From positions 1 to 64,000 of the forward strand of contig JAOCPU010000081.1 in NCBI GenBank assembly GCA_035772785.1: DNA of 64,000 nucleotides, in the 5' to 3' direction. The notes beneath the pieces were generated by a model. It was not told the DNA's origin and searched no databases. It saw only the letters and a program-made list of their open reading frames with translations. Of the stretch, positions 11,600 to 21,499 are shown one piece after another. A program made the translations under genes and the position numbers. This DNA is from Phlebiopsis flavidoalba. Lineage: Eukaryota > Basidiomycota > Agaricomycetes > Polyporales > Phanerochaetaceae. How positions within the stretch are numbered: the first letter of the stretch is position 1; the number at the start of each line of letters is the position of its first letter.

Positions 11600-13115
11600 T
11601 TAAAACATTGGCAAGAGTACATATAAAGCGCAAGCGAATATACACACGGTAGAAAGTTGACTTTGAGATGATGAAAGCAAACATTTGGGGGAACCTAAAC
11701 TACCAACTAGACGCGTCTCCTTTCCTCCTTGCGAACAAGCTTCTATCGCTAAGTACCCGTATTCGATTTCCACACCTGCTTTCTCCACAATGCCTGGCAT
11801 ATATTCGATTAACAAATCAAACACCGCAGTGTATGCTCTATCCGAGTAGTTGCTGCTGTAGCGATCCCGCAACGGCTTGAAGATGACCCTCTTCAGCTTT
11901 GGCAGCTGGCAAAGAACCCCATCGAGGGTGTTCCAGCTCCGGAGCGCACAGGAATCCAGTCAATATAAGGCTCCTCTGAAGCGACCCCGTAAGTACTAAT
12001 GATTAAACAGTGAAGCGCGGTGGACGGAACGCGCGAAACAAGGACGGCCAAAGCAAGCACAGCTCCAATCGGCGATGTCATAGGGGAGTTCGAGGTTGAT
12101 TTCGAGGGTATCAAGGTGTGTTGTGCAACTCGAGAAGTCGTACATATATACTTCGCTTTCGATAACTTATGAGACGTAATTAGCGGTCGGTGTCATATTT
12201 GGGGGGAAAAGGCATGGCTCACTGGGGTTGGATGCAAAATATTGTAGATCAACGCGTAATTGAAATGGTCAATCGGCCGATGTTCTTTGCCTACAACACT
12301 GAGAGTCAGATCGTGTGTTTTTGCACGACCGGCAGGTGTGTTTGTGGGAAGTCAATGCAAATGCCCAGAGTACACCTGCCATCGAGGCTGCGCCAGCGTT
12401 GAGTCTGTATGCGTGAGCGATGCATTCCCCACATCTGCGATATAGAGTCGGTCCTCCATTGACAAAATGGTCTCAAGATGGCGTGCCGTAACTTCTTGAA
12501 GCCTGTAGTATCCGTACTCGTACCCTCTGGGGACAAGGGAACAGTGGGCAGCGCCACCGAAAGCGGAGCTCGTCAAAAAACGGATATGCGAAGGCCTCGG
12601 ACCAGGTCTTGCATTGAGGCGAAGGAAGCTACTATTTGTCGACTTGCCAGTCCGTATCCAGACGGAAGCCCCTTCCAAGTACACTGATATCGCGCAAAAC
12701 GACACATACGAGATTGTTTAGATATACCCATGATTGCAATTAGCGTATCGGCGTATAGTTGACCTTCGAGTTGGATTTTACGAACGTAGGGGGGTGATAT
12801 GGGGTTGCCTCAAGCAGAAATTCGAGGAATAGATCCCAGCCGCCCAGATATCCAGACAGGCTCCGCTCGATGGATCGAAAAAGGTGGAGACGGCTCGTCG
12901 GAGCCAGTGTTTGCATACCAATGCACAGGACTTCAGAGCGCTCTTGTCGTCGTGTCAAGATTGTCGATGATTATCTCTTGGACTTCAAGGGGCAGGCGAA
13001 TCGACGTGCGCAGGCTTCTGGGTGCTCTGTCCCATGGCTGAAGTCGGGCAGAGTGAGTATGGAAAGCGATGAGAAAGTCTGCAAAAGTCAATAAACAATA
13101 AGGTTCATCTAACAA
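11600..13115 (-). CDS. F-box/LRR protein 1
   Basis: The N-terminal part has the F-box core IRLPLEVQEIIIDNLDT (about 13013-12963), followed in another frame by ALKSCALVCKHWL and RLHLFRSI, the standard basidiomycete F-box signature. A middle part reads RGYEYGYYRLQEVTARHLET (about 12530-12470). The end reads LDGVLCQLPKLKRVIFKPL then FDLLIEYMPGIVEKAGV (about 11930-11750), matching the C-terminus of the neighbouring F-box protein 3. The protein probably binds Skp1 through the F-box and a substrate through the repeats. Frame changes break the reading, so length and introns are uncertain. It is the first of three related genes on this strand and is separated from the second by the candidate transposon at 13.43-14.34 kb. 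Confidence 0.7.
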
Positions 13116-13478
13116 GCTAGAGAAAGTAGCTTGTTAATCATTTCCCTCACCTGATAACGCTCTTGAGTCGAAGACCCGAGCACTACTGGCCCGACCGGAG
13201 TGAGTATGCACGCTGCACGATCGTAGTCCGTCCGAGTAGATGTAGGTTAAAGTTAACGTTGACCGCCACGTGGGGTCCATGAGCCAGCCCGATGAGAGTT
13301 AACATACCATTCACGAGGCCCGGTGTGCGATTGATACCGTTGATTTTCAGGGAACCCATAAATTCCACTCCCAGGGTGAGAAGTGAGTGTGGACACATGG
13401 AGAGAGAGGTTTCAGGACACCATGTACAGCAGGCCCCCTGCATATCCCCGCAAGAGGTCCGAGCGCCCCGTGCCGGCT

Positions 13479-13560
13479 TGTTACCGGACGGATGATTTTG
13501 GTCCATTTGTACCCGGATGTGTGCTCGGCACCCCCCCGAAGGGACGAATTTGTACCCGCA
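13479..13560 (+). repeat. Left subterminal TTGTACCCG array
   Basis: Three copies start at 13479 (TTGTTACCG, degenerate), 13507 and 13550, the latter two 43 bases apart. They face the same direction as the right array, so the arrays are not mirror images although the terminal repeats are. Confidence 0.6.
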
Positions 13561-14157
13561 GACCGCATATATCCTCAAAAAATCGCTGGAAAAACCACAA
13601 ATTATATTAACAAATCGCTGGAAAAATTGGTTTTAGAAATATTATTATAATTGCGGAGAGAGGCATTATATACTTGCTGGAAGCCTTAGAACTACAACCC
13701 TCACACGCATATCGCGACATTTATTTGAAGCTTTCAGCGAAATCCTTGTCAAGTGCTAGGTGACTTGGGAGTACTGCTCACACGTCCACTGACTGTGGAT
13801 TTCCTCCGCGCGCTTTATGGCATCCTTGAAAGATGGTGGAGAAAGCGTGAGACATACTTGGATCAATGATATGTGTATGAATGAGAAGTAGCTGTAGTAT
13901 GCATGTTGCACTAGAGGAGGGAGGCATATGCTATACAAATATCCGATTGAAAAACATGAGATTTTACACATTCGACTGTCGTCACATGCCTGACATGGTC
14001 AGCCACGGTATCACACGGAGACTAGATTTACGCTAATTTCTCTTCTCAAATGGGTCGGTTGATCATTGATGTCAAGAACAAGCACCGGGGCCGCCGCCCC
14101 GGGATGCCCGTGGTGGCGTCGAGTTACAAGCGCCGAGCTATGCCTACCCAAGGCGGC

Positions 14158-14300
14158 TTGTACCCGGATCGCGGCAGGACCCCCCGCGTGGCCGGCCGTT
14201 TGTACCCGCACAAAAAAAGCGCGGTCCTCAGGCCAAATTCCGGCCTTTGTACCCCATAATTTTCGGAGGGCCGCCCTCCGGCGGCCGGTTTGTACCCGCA
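14158..14300 (+). repeat. Right subterminal TTGTACCCG array
   Basis: Copies start at 14158, 14200, 14247 (ending CCC instead of CCG) and 14290, spaced 42, 47 and 43 bases, often preceded by GCCGG. The regular spacing of about four helical turns suggests binding sites, but this is inference. Confidence 0.6.
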
Positions 14301-14749
14301 TACCGATATACCCGTATGGGGGATATGCAGGGGGCCTTGTACAGCAAGTCAAAGAGCTATGTCAGTCGTCGTGGCTGCAGACGCGCGCGCTACATTGATC
14401 TCATCAGCGAGACCCCGAAGACACTCTCCCGGGCCTACACTGGCATACGCACGGCGCGCTCTACCGGTATTGCATGATACATTCTGGGTCATCCAAGCCA
14501 TTGGAATCTAGTTGGACCCAAGTTGAAAAGATAATAAAGGGTTCACACAAAACTCTTTTTTCGAGCCCCCCCCTCGGCGGGTCTTTCTCCCGATCAATTG
14601 AGGATTTACAACTTTCGTTATAAACTGGATCATACGAGTCAGGGTATTGTACTTGGCCGATTTTCTCCCGCAACCGTTCGGCCTTGGGATCGGGGAAGCG
14701 ACGGCGGTATGCTCTTCACAGCCGAACACAGCACTTGATATCCCAATCG

Positions 14750-16132
14750 TGGCACATGCTGCATCATGTCTTTATAGCATACTCAAAACACTACGCTCCT
14801 TATGTGCAACAAACATTTCTGCAGACTTCCAACCATCCAATCAAATGTGGTGATGTACGGCCTCCTTCATGGGCCTGTTCCACCGATACCACGACGAACG
14901 GAAGGTATTTGACCGGAAGGTAATCTTGTTAACGCATTCGGAAACTACAGAGAACAACATCGAGGCGATCGAATGAAGCTTTGCAGGAGGCCAGTGTCGC
15001 GGGAAGGATCAATGTGTGGGTGTCTCGAGTTCGATGACCAGCTGGTCAAGTTCAGCAGATGGTATGCGTGAAAGAATGGAAGTCATTGCAGACAAGACAG
15101 GCCAACGCGGTCGGCGTCGTTGAATAGCTCCATGCAAATTCAATGATATCGAGGTTAATGCAGGTCGAAAAGTCAAGCATGTCAAGCCTCGTTTCAATAT
15201 CTTTCCGGAAGCGTATTAGCAGTTGGTACTATATGCTATGATGAGCAAACTGAAACTCCACCAGAAACTGACAGGACGGAGCCAAAAAGGAGGTCAATGA
15301 TTAGCCTGTGAAGGCCTTCGCCCACAAGCACTGAGTAGGCGGCACAGTTCTCGAGTACCTGCATCCCCTTCTCCCGAAGCCATGTCGACGTAAACGTCTA
15401 GCACCCGTAGTGAGGTTGCTCCAGAGTCGGTAACAGCCTTGGACAACACCACGCCACAGTCGCAACGACCAGTTCTTTGGATCGATCGCGGTTTGGAGGT
15501 GTGCTAACTTTGGGTAACCCCTCATTCACGTCCGGTGTGTCCACTAGCAGCGGGCGGGTGCTGAGCTTGATCGCCAGGAAATTGGCCTTTATACGAAGCT
15601 CTACGAGATTCGGCATTAACGTGAATGTATCCATAAAATCGGCCTCTGTATATCCTTTCTTATTGCAGTTGTAGACCCTGATCTCCCATAACACAATGTG
15701 TGCGAGGTCAGGCAGAGCGCGAAGGAGCGCGAGTAACCTCTTGGCCATTATGTGCCCACCAAAGTGGATCTTGCGAACGTGACGTGCGATATGCGCTGCG
15801 TCAGTCAGAAACTCCAGCAGTAAGACGAATTCGGCGTTGTAGCCGTCGATATATGTGATGGAATGGAATAGGTGGAATTGGCTTGTAGGGAGCCAATACT
15901 TGCATACCAAGGCGCAGGATTGTAGAGTGTCTTTATCGTCGTGCAGACTGTCGATAATCATCACTTGAATATCAAGAGAGGGTAGGCTGACCGGTCGGCG
16001 TCGGGTGTCACATGTTCCATCCATACCGAAGTTTTGCACAAGTCGGAATTGCTTGTGTTTGGCAGGAACTCTGCTATGATAGACTTCGTCCTGTAGAGAG
16101 ACTAGTTCTAGAGCTACACAACGACTCAGCAA
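14750..16132 (-). CDS. F-box/LRR protein 2
   Basis: The best preserved F-box gene here. A continuous frame of 244 codons (16132-15398) contains the F-box PSLDIQVMIIDSLHDDKDTL followed by SCALVCKYWLPTSQFHLFHS. Then come EFLTDAAHIARHVRKIHFGG and repeat-like strands such as LLALLRALPDLAHIVLWEI and LMPNLVELRIKANFLAI. Further pieces continue in other frames: SILSRIPSAELDQLVIELE (about 15080-15020) and FDRLDVVLCSF (about 14970-14940), the latter like the end of the sister genes. It shares the F-box and HIRKI-FGG region with protein 3, indicating a tandem family. It likely acts as a substrate adaptor of an SCF ubiquitin ligase; the target is unknown. The 3' end is approximate. Confidence 0.78.
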
Positions 16133-16587
16133 GTGTCGTGCGTAGCTTGAGATATAGCAGACCTTACTCTGATCTATACTGCGCGTGTCTTGTCAGTGAG
16201 CAGTGAGCGTGAGTCAAAGGTTCACTGTGACGCCGCGGCTATGGTCTAGTTGCAAACATGTTTACGTAACACTACATTGACAAACCCTAACCCCAGTGAT
16301 ATTCTCTCGGGTCCGTTGACATTAATGGGGTACGTATGACGGTGCTTCCTGAATCCTACGGATTCTTTTTGACCAGAATTTTAACACATAATCAACGCAT
16401 GGGTAGCCCTAGATTCGAGCGGCAACTCTTTCTCGATAGGGCGAGGTAGGACGTCTAAGGCATGCAGCTCGACCTAAGTTGGTACTGGCGGCAGGGGCGG
16501 ACTCGGAAGTTCTCTTGACCTGACCGGAAGATGGGAAAACTTCAGGGGAGATCCCAACGAAAAGGAGCAAGTTCTCAACATTCTTAG

Positions 16588-17895
16588 CTACAAGCGTGGT
16601 AGGACGATGAGGACGAAAGTTGTAGATGAGTCGCCACGTCCTGCGCCTCGTTCCCTTTTCTCACACACACAAGTCATTCCCAGCGTAGCCAATGGCGAGA
16701 TTCTTCTTCTTCTCAATGTTTCGGGCAGATGCTCAATAATCCATTCGAACAGAGTGGAGTCTTCATCTTCCTCCGGTTCGCCGTGGTCGTTGTACACCGA
16801 CCGAAGGTGATCGTCTTCAGCTTGGAGAACTCGCAGAGGACGCGATCAAGGCGCTCCAGCGGCGCCCTGCAGGAGGATAAGCTGAGCTTTCCCAGACCAT
16901 TGATGTTCCAAATCGCGATGACCAGATGGTCAATCGTAGTAAAACGAATTTGTGATAGAACGAAGCCAAGGCAGAGAGGGTCGTTGAGGTCGACCAAGTT
17001 GTCGAGAAGAATGCGAACCTCCATCGAGCGAAGGTCGACGCAAGGGGAAGAAGTCAATCATGCGGAGCATCCTTTCGACCTCTGATAAAACAGTGGTTAA
17101 CAGAAGTTTGGACAAAGGAAATGTAGCCCAACTCAACCGGAGACGGGCTCTATCTCTAACAGGCCGGAAATCCAGGACGAGCTTATGCAGGCCGTTTCCC
17201 ACAGTCCTCAGAAGGGTACTCAGCTCTTGAGCGTTCGTAGCATCGCACTCGTCGGTGAAGTCGATAGGTACATCTAGCGTCCGTAGTGGAGCCACGCCGG
17301 GTTCGGAACTTCGTGCGAGCAATACCAGCGTCGCCACAGAATAGGAAGAAGCGTGTTCGGCCGCATATAGCTCTGAAAATACGCCAGCCTTGGAAGACCC
17401 GTCATAGCGCGGAGAGCGTCGCTGCGAGCGGAAGTCTACAACTGCGCAGAATGGAACGAGCCGCTAACACGCGCAGGTCAATCAGCCTCGGCCATCGACA
17501 GGAGTGTGATAAACAGGTCGTCCGTCCAAGTTTTGCCCTGGTGGGTTCCGTTCACTGTGATATCGCACAGGACTACGCGTGTCAGTCTGGGCATCGCGCG
17601 CAGAAGTTCGATCAGGGTCGTAGCACAAAGTGTCCCTCCGAATCTGATCTTGCGTATATAGGGCCGCGATGTCCCCTGCTTTGAGTAAGAAGCAGAGAAA
17701 AGAGTCGTACTTGGAGTCGTCTTCCGTACATTTGATGGAGTCGAACAGGTGGTAGCGGCTCGTTGGAAGCCAGTCTTTGCATACCAATGCACAGACTTGT
17801 AGAGTACTCTTGTCATCGTGGAGGTTGTCAACGACCGTGTCCTGAAGCTCCGGGGGCAGTATGCATGGCTGATGCAAGCTAGTCGGTCTGTCCAT
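16588..17895 (-). CDS. F-box/LRR protein 3
   Basis: The start MDRPTSLHQPCILPPELQDT leads into an F-box, VVDNLHDDKSTLQVCALVC then KDWLPTSRYHLFDSI, closely matching protein 2. In the next frame RPYIRKIRFGGTL and LIELLRAMPRLTRVVLCDI continue it. A middle segment carries VAPLRTLDVPIDFTDECDA and TLLRTVGNGLHKLVLDFRP (17337-16930). The C-terminal part has FTTIDHLVIAIWNINGLGKL, LERLDRVLCEFSKLKTITFG and finally FEWIIEHLPETLRRRRI. This gives the most complete view of the family: F-box, hydrophobic repeats, and a closing segment predicting LD-VLC-(F/L)-KLK. Frame changes fall at about 17690, 17340, 17057 and 16797; some may be introns. Confidence 0.78.
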
Positions 17896-17945
17896 CGGGC
17901 TGAAGGCGAGTGGTATGGATGACGGTGAGGTGCAGGTCCATGCAA

Positions 17946-19143
17946 CTCACGCTCTTTATATCAAAAGGAAAGCAGTGAGCCACTTGGGCCGCTTCTAAGG
18001 GCTGAAGTGGCACACCATGCAATCAATCCTTTTGTCGTTCACTCGTGGCCGTGCCTCCGACACAAAGAAGCCACAGCCACAGAATCCATCGGAGCTCCTG
18101 AGCGATCTGCAAAGTCAACGTTCATCGCTTTCTATAAGAGATGAACAAATGACAGACCACGCACGACGGGAAAGCCTGACATTCCGGGTGGCGACCGTCA
18201 ATATGGCGCAGAAGTGGCTCGACTGAGTCGTTCGGTTTACAGGGCGTTAAGCGACGTGATTTGTGCTCGGTGAGGGAATCAGCACGTGCAATGTATGCAG
18301 AGTAATTAAACCGCTGCTAAGCTGCAAAAACAGGTAGCTGAGGAACGACAATCGATTTGTTCGGGACAAAGGAGCGACACGTGGGCCGAGCACAACTAGC
18401 GCCCAATGGAATCTCCGCCACGCCAGCTGCGGCGAAAGCCGAAACGCTCAAGTTGCCCTACATCTCGCTTGAGGAAACCTTTACAACTTGACATGAAGCG
18501 AGGCACGCAGTTAAAATCTGCCCCTTTTCAGCCTCGGCTGGACTCAAGTACTTGGTAGACATCTTAGACATCTGGGAACTAGTAAATGTACTCAACTGTC
18601 TGTGGAAATGGAGTAAGGAGCGCTCATCATGCCGTCCTTTCGTACAACAGCAGAGTGAAAATGAGGGTGGCCAGTCTCCGCATTAGGTGCAGTTCTGTGT
18701 TGTAGTACCTCAATTACATAGGACTATTCCGTGCGTTTCCGGCCTTTTGACCCCCCGTTGATTCCATCCAGGCATGAAGGCAAATTTTAGCGCTCATTAT
18801 TCTCAGTCATCATGTGTCATAATTATTGAGCGCGCATCTACGGCAGAGGCTTGGTCTCATAGATACACGATGATTTGATTGTATTAAAGCTTCGTGAAGC
18901 TCTTCTCATTATGCAAGATTATCGCGACGTTGATTGTGGCCGCGTTCTATGGGACACATGAGTCACTGCGCCATCTAGAACACCTTCCAGATATGGATGC
19001 TCTGTTAGGATCGGAGGCCGTCGCCAAACAAACAATTTCACCTCCGGCGGCTCTTGTGCATTTGCCTCTTGCCACCATCACCCCGCCTTGGCCGGACTTG
19101 ACTCACATCGCCCACATGCGCCCATTCTGCAGCTCTTTCTATC
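17946..19143. other. Intergenic, no confident gene
   Basis: A plus-strand frame at 18017-18226 (69 codons, polar, no domain) and one at 18894-19265 starting with a hydrophobic MKLFSLCKIIATLIVAAFYG are the only candidates. Neither has family motifs, and the second runs into the DPH3 coding region in the wrong frame. The segment before 19144 should hold the DPH3 promoter. Confidence 0.4.
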
Positions 19144-19473
19144 ATGGTGCATACTACGACGAAATTGAGATCGTGGAGGATATGGCATGGGAATGCCGAA
19201 AAAACGGGTGTACCACTACCCGTGTCCCTGCGGAGACCGCTTTGAGATTTCGCGGAGGCAGCTGAAGGATTACGAGGACATCGCTACCTGTCCTAGTTGT
19301 AGCCTCGTTATTCGTGTCATCTACGATCCCGTGAGTTTCCGCTCGTGGCGTGGCCAGTTTTCGGTTTCGCTAAGGAGCGCATGTGTTTGCAGCTGCTCGA
19401 CTTCGAGGATGATCCAAGCTCCGATGAGATGGAAGAGAGCTCCGAGCAATGCAGAAGATTCGGAGGAGTCTGA
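19144..19473 (+). CDS. DPH3: Diphthamide biosynthesis protein 3 (CSL zinc finger)
   Basis: DPH3 carries a redox-active iron that supplies electrons to Dph1-Dph2 in the first step of diphthamide synthesis on elongation factor 2, and it also serves Elongator. The frame gives [13 protein letters not shown], then after a one-step shift [40 protein letters not shown] and YDP. CPCG and CPSC supply the four metal-binding cysteines. A 62-base intron (19331-19392) starts GTGAGT and ends TTTGCAG. The second exon reads [19 protein letters not shown] and ends at TGA 19471-19473. The ATG at 19144 is the only one suitably placed, but a single-base change just after it is needed to reach the YYDEIEI frame, and another near 19195. 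Total length about 90 residues suits the family. Confidence 0.9.
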
Positions 19474-19754
19474 CTCTGACGTCTTTGAAGATGGCCATGG
19501 GAGAAGCTCACTATCTCTGGCCTAAGGTCATTGTATTGACGATGACAGGGTTGAGGGTGGGCCGTGTCACTTGCCCTCCGGAGAGTACTGTGGATGAAAC
19601 CAGATCATCCGCTGCGTTCACGCACGGGCACTCCCATATCAGGTCCCGTGTCATAACGGACACTCCAGAACACCAAGCGATTGGATCGCTGCCTGGTCAG
19701 GCCTCCATCATCCATCAGCTTGGTCACTTCCACTAACGCTTCGCTCCAGTGCAT

Positions 19755-20247
19755 TACAGTCGAAATTCTCATAGTGTATAAGGTCGGTGCCCACTATGCT
19801 TTTATACACTATCATGTTTTATGCATGGTGACGTATGTGTCACATAGCGTGACAATGTCTGTGGTTTCTGTGACCGCTCTCGTATATTCGTCACGCATGT
19901 GTCACGCACGAGATGTATTGAGCAAAGTAATAAGTCCTTACGCCTTACTATCGAAGGATACATTTGTGCTAATCGCTGCGGGCGGAGCGCACAGCTGCCA
20001 TAGGTTGCAATTGGTATCAGTGACAAGCTGTGACATGGCGCAAGATGGCCTGATGAGCGTGTGTTTTTATGCACTACCACATTCCTGGCGTTCTTTTTAT
20101 AGGGGAGAGGCAGTCTTCGGCTTATGCATTATGCAGTATGGTATTCGATGCATAATTTGGCTGGCACCGACCTCGTGCCCAGCTTTTCTTATACACTATG
20201 AGAATTTATACGTTATTATAATATTCATTATGAGAATTTCGACTGTA
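19755..20247. mobile_element. Candidate Tc1/mariner-type MITE
   Basis: CAGTCGAAATTCTCATA at 19757-19773 is repeated inverted at 20229-20245, and both ends are directly flanked by TA (19755-19756 and 20246-20247), the target duplication of the Tc1/mariner/pogo superfamily. A second inverted pair, AGGTCGGTGCC (19781-19791) and its complement (20163-20173), lies inside. The 489-base body has no credible ORF and is rich in GTGTCAC, TGTGAC and CGTGAC words. A further internal copy of the terminal motif (TATACACTATGAGAATTT, about 20192-20209) lies in the right end. It begins about 280 bases after DPH3. Confidence 0.7.
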
Positions 20248-21499
20248 GCGTGTCACGAGAACACTCAAACGCCTGGTGCAATATTGCGTAATCACAAGCT
20301 GGTTGCAGGAGGTGATGCCATTGGAGGCTTGGCGTGTAGCCGGGCTGTGTAACAGCCTAGGGCGTACGTATGGTGGAGGGTAACGTGAAGGGAATGAGGT
20401 GGTTGGACGGTGCGATTTTGTTGCAATGTAACGTGGTTTTTGTTTATGCAAATTTGCTGTAATTTCGATCATCTGCACTTCATATGCGATGTCGATCCGC
20501 GCGATACTTCCGCGCTTCCGTGAGCAGCGATAACGTGGAACTTGCGAGCTCCATTCAAAAGTCCATTTGGCTACTGATGATCGCACCAGTACACAGATTC
20601 CCATCTGAATAATCGGTCTTGCCGCCTTCTCACAGATATCGCAACTTGCGACGCTGATTTGGTCGGGCCGGGGGCACGCACGCCGCCTCGTGGCCGTCAT
20701 GACCGGCGTAGTCCGCTCAACAGCACGCCGTAACTGCATGCGCCACATCGGTCCAATCGCAGGGATGGCACCAGAGCCAATCTGTGGCGCGTAAGCGGCG
20801 CTCTGGCCGCAACGCATGTATATCGCCTGCACGTCGCGGGCCAATCGCGAGCGAGCGGCCGTGCTCCGTTCGATGCTACTCGTCGACGCGGCGAAGTGTA
20901 CGAATTTTTCATCTTATTGCAGGCACATCCCGGCGGACCCCGGGTCGACGCGAAGAATCCCGCCAGACCCTGTCTTGCGCGCCCCGCTGTCCGTCAGCGG
21001 CGTCACCGGGCAGCTCGGAACTGCGTGTGGTTTAGCTCGCCTTTCGACGATTTTTTTTTTCTTCCTCAATCGGTATGAAGACTATGAGGCGACGTTCACA
21101 GATCTGTCTAGTGAAGATCGGAATTGACCCTGCGCTGGCCGTTCCGAGACGTGCCCACGTGTTTAAAGCCGTTCTACGCGTCCGATTTGAGCCTTAGTGC
21201 GCCGCATGTCGTGTCCGCATTAGTGTGGGTGAGCGGTGTGCTGCGGGTAGCTTATGGCTCGACACCTGACTCGAATACACGGTAGCTGCTTTAGCGAAAT
21301 GTGCTACGTGGTGATAAGGGCCTGGCGATCACTTGAAACGCCGAGGGTTGGCTGAGGTGACAGTTAGTATGTAGTACACTATGCGCTATTGAGCGCGATG
21401 GTACCCCACGTATGATGCATAGCAGATGTGCAATACCAGCGTGAATGAGTATGCGTGCCCTAAGCCCACAGAAGTAACAAACTGCCCATGAAGTTTTTT
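20248..21499. other. Intergenic, no confident gene
   Basis: Overlapping GC-rich frames occur on both strands at 20206-21127 without recognisable motifs. One plus-strand frame ends RYEDYEATFTDLSSEDRN (about 21070-21125), which looks protein-like, but nothing upstream supports a gene. The remainder is unstructured. Confidence 0.35.

Larger units (their letters stand above)
13423..14345. mobile_element. Candidate non-autonomous hAT-like DNA transposon
   Basis: The 19-base word AGGCCCCCTGCATATCCCC at 13431-13449 is repeated exactly, inverted, at 14319-14337. Immediately outside both ends stands the same 8-base word TGTACAGC (13423-13430 and 14338-14345), a likely target-site duplication. A perfect inverted pair, perfect 8-base flanks and a ~907-base body without a credible ORF fit a non-autonomous hAT element. 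Inside each end are GC-rich arrays of TTGTACCCG words, and the middle is AT-rich with the direct repeat AAATCGCTGGAAAAA at 13580 and 13612. hAT transposases are known to bind subterminal repeats. The superfamily call is inference, since no transposase is present. It sits between F-box genes 1 and 2. Confidence 0.65.

Noticed and set aside
13479..14300. CRISPR-like array from regularly spaced TTGTACCCG words
   Set aside because: Words are only 9 bases, degenerate, lie in two separate groups inside a TIR-bounded element, and the surrounding genome is eukaryotic.
18894..19265. ORF starting with a signal-peptide-like MKLFSLCKIIATLIV segment
   Set aside because: It runs into DPH3 in a mixed frame and has no independent support; the hydrophobic start is short and may be chance.
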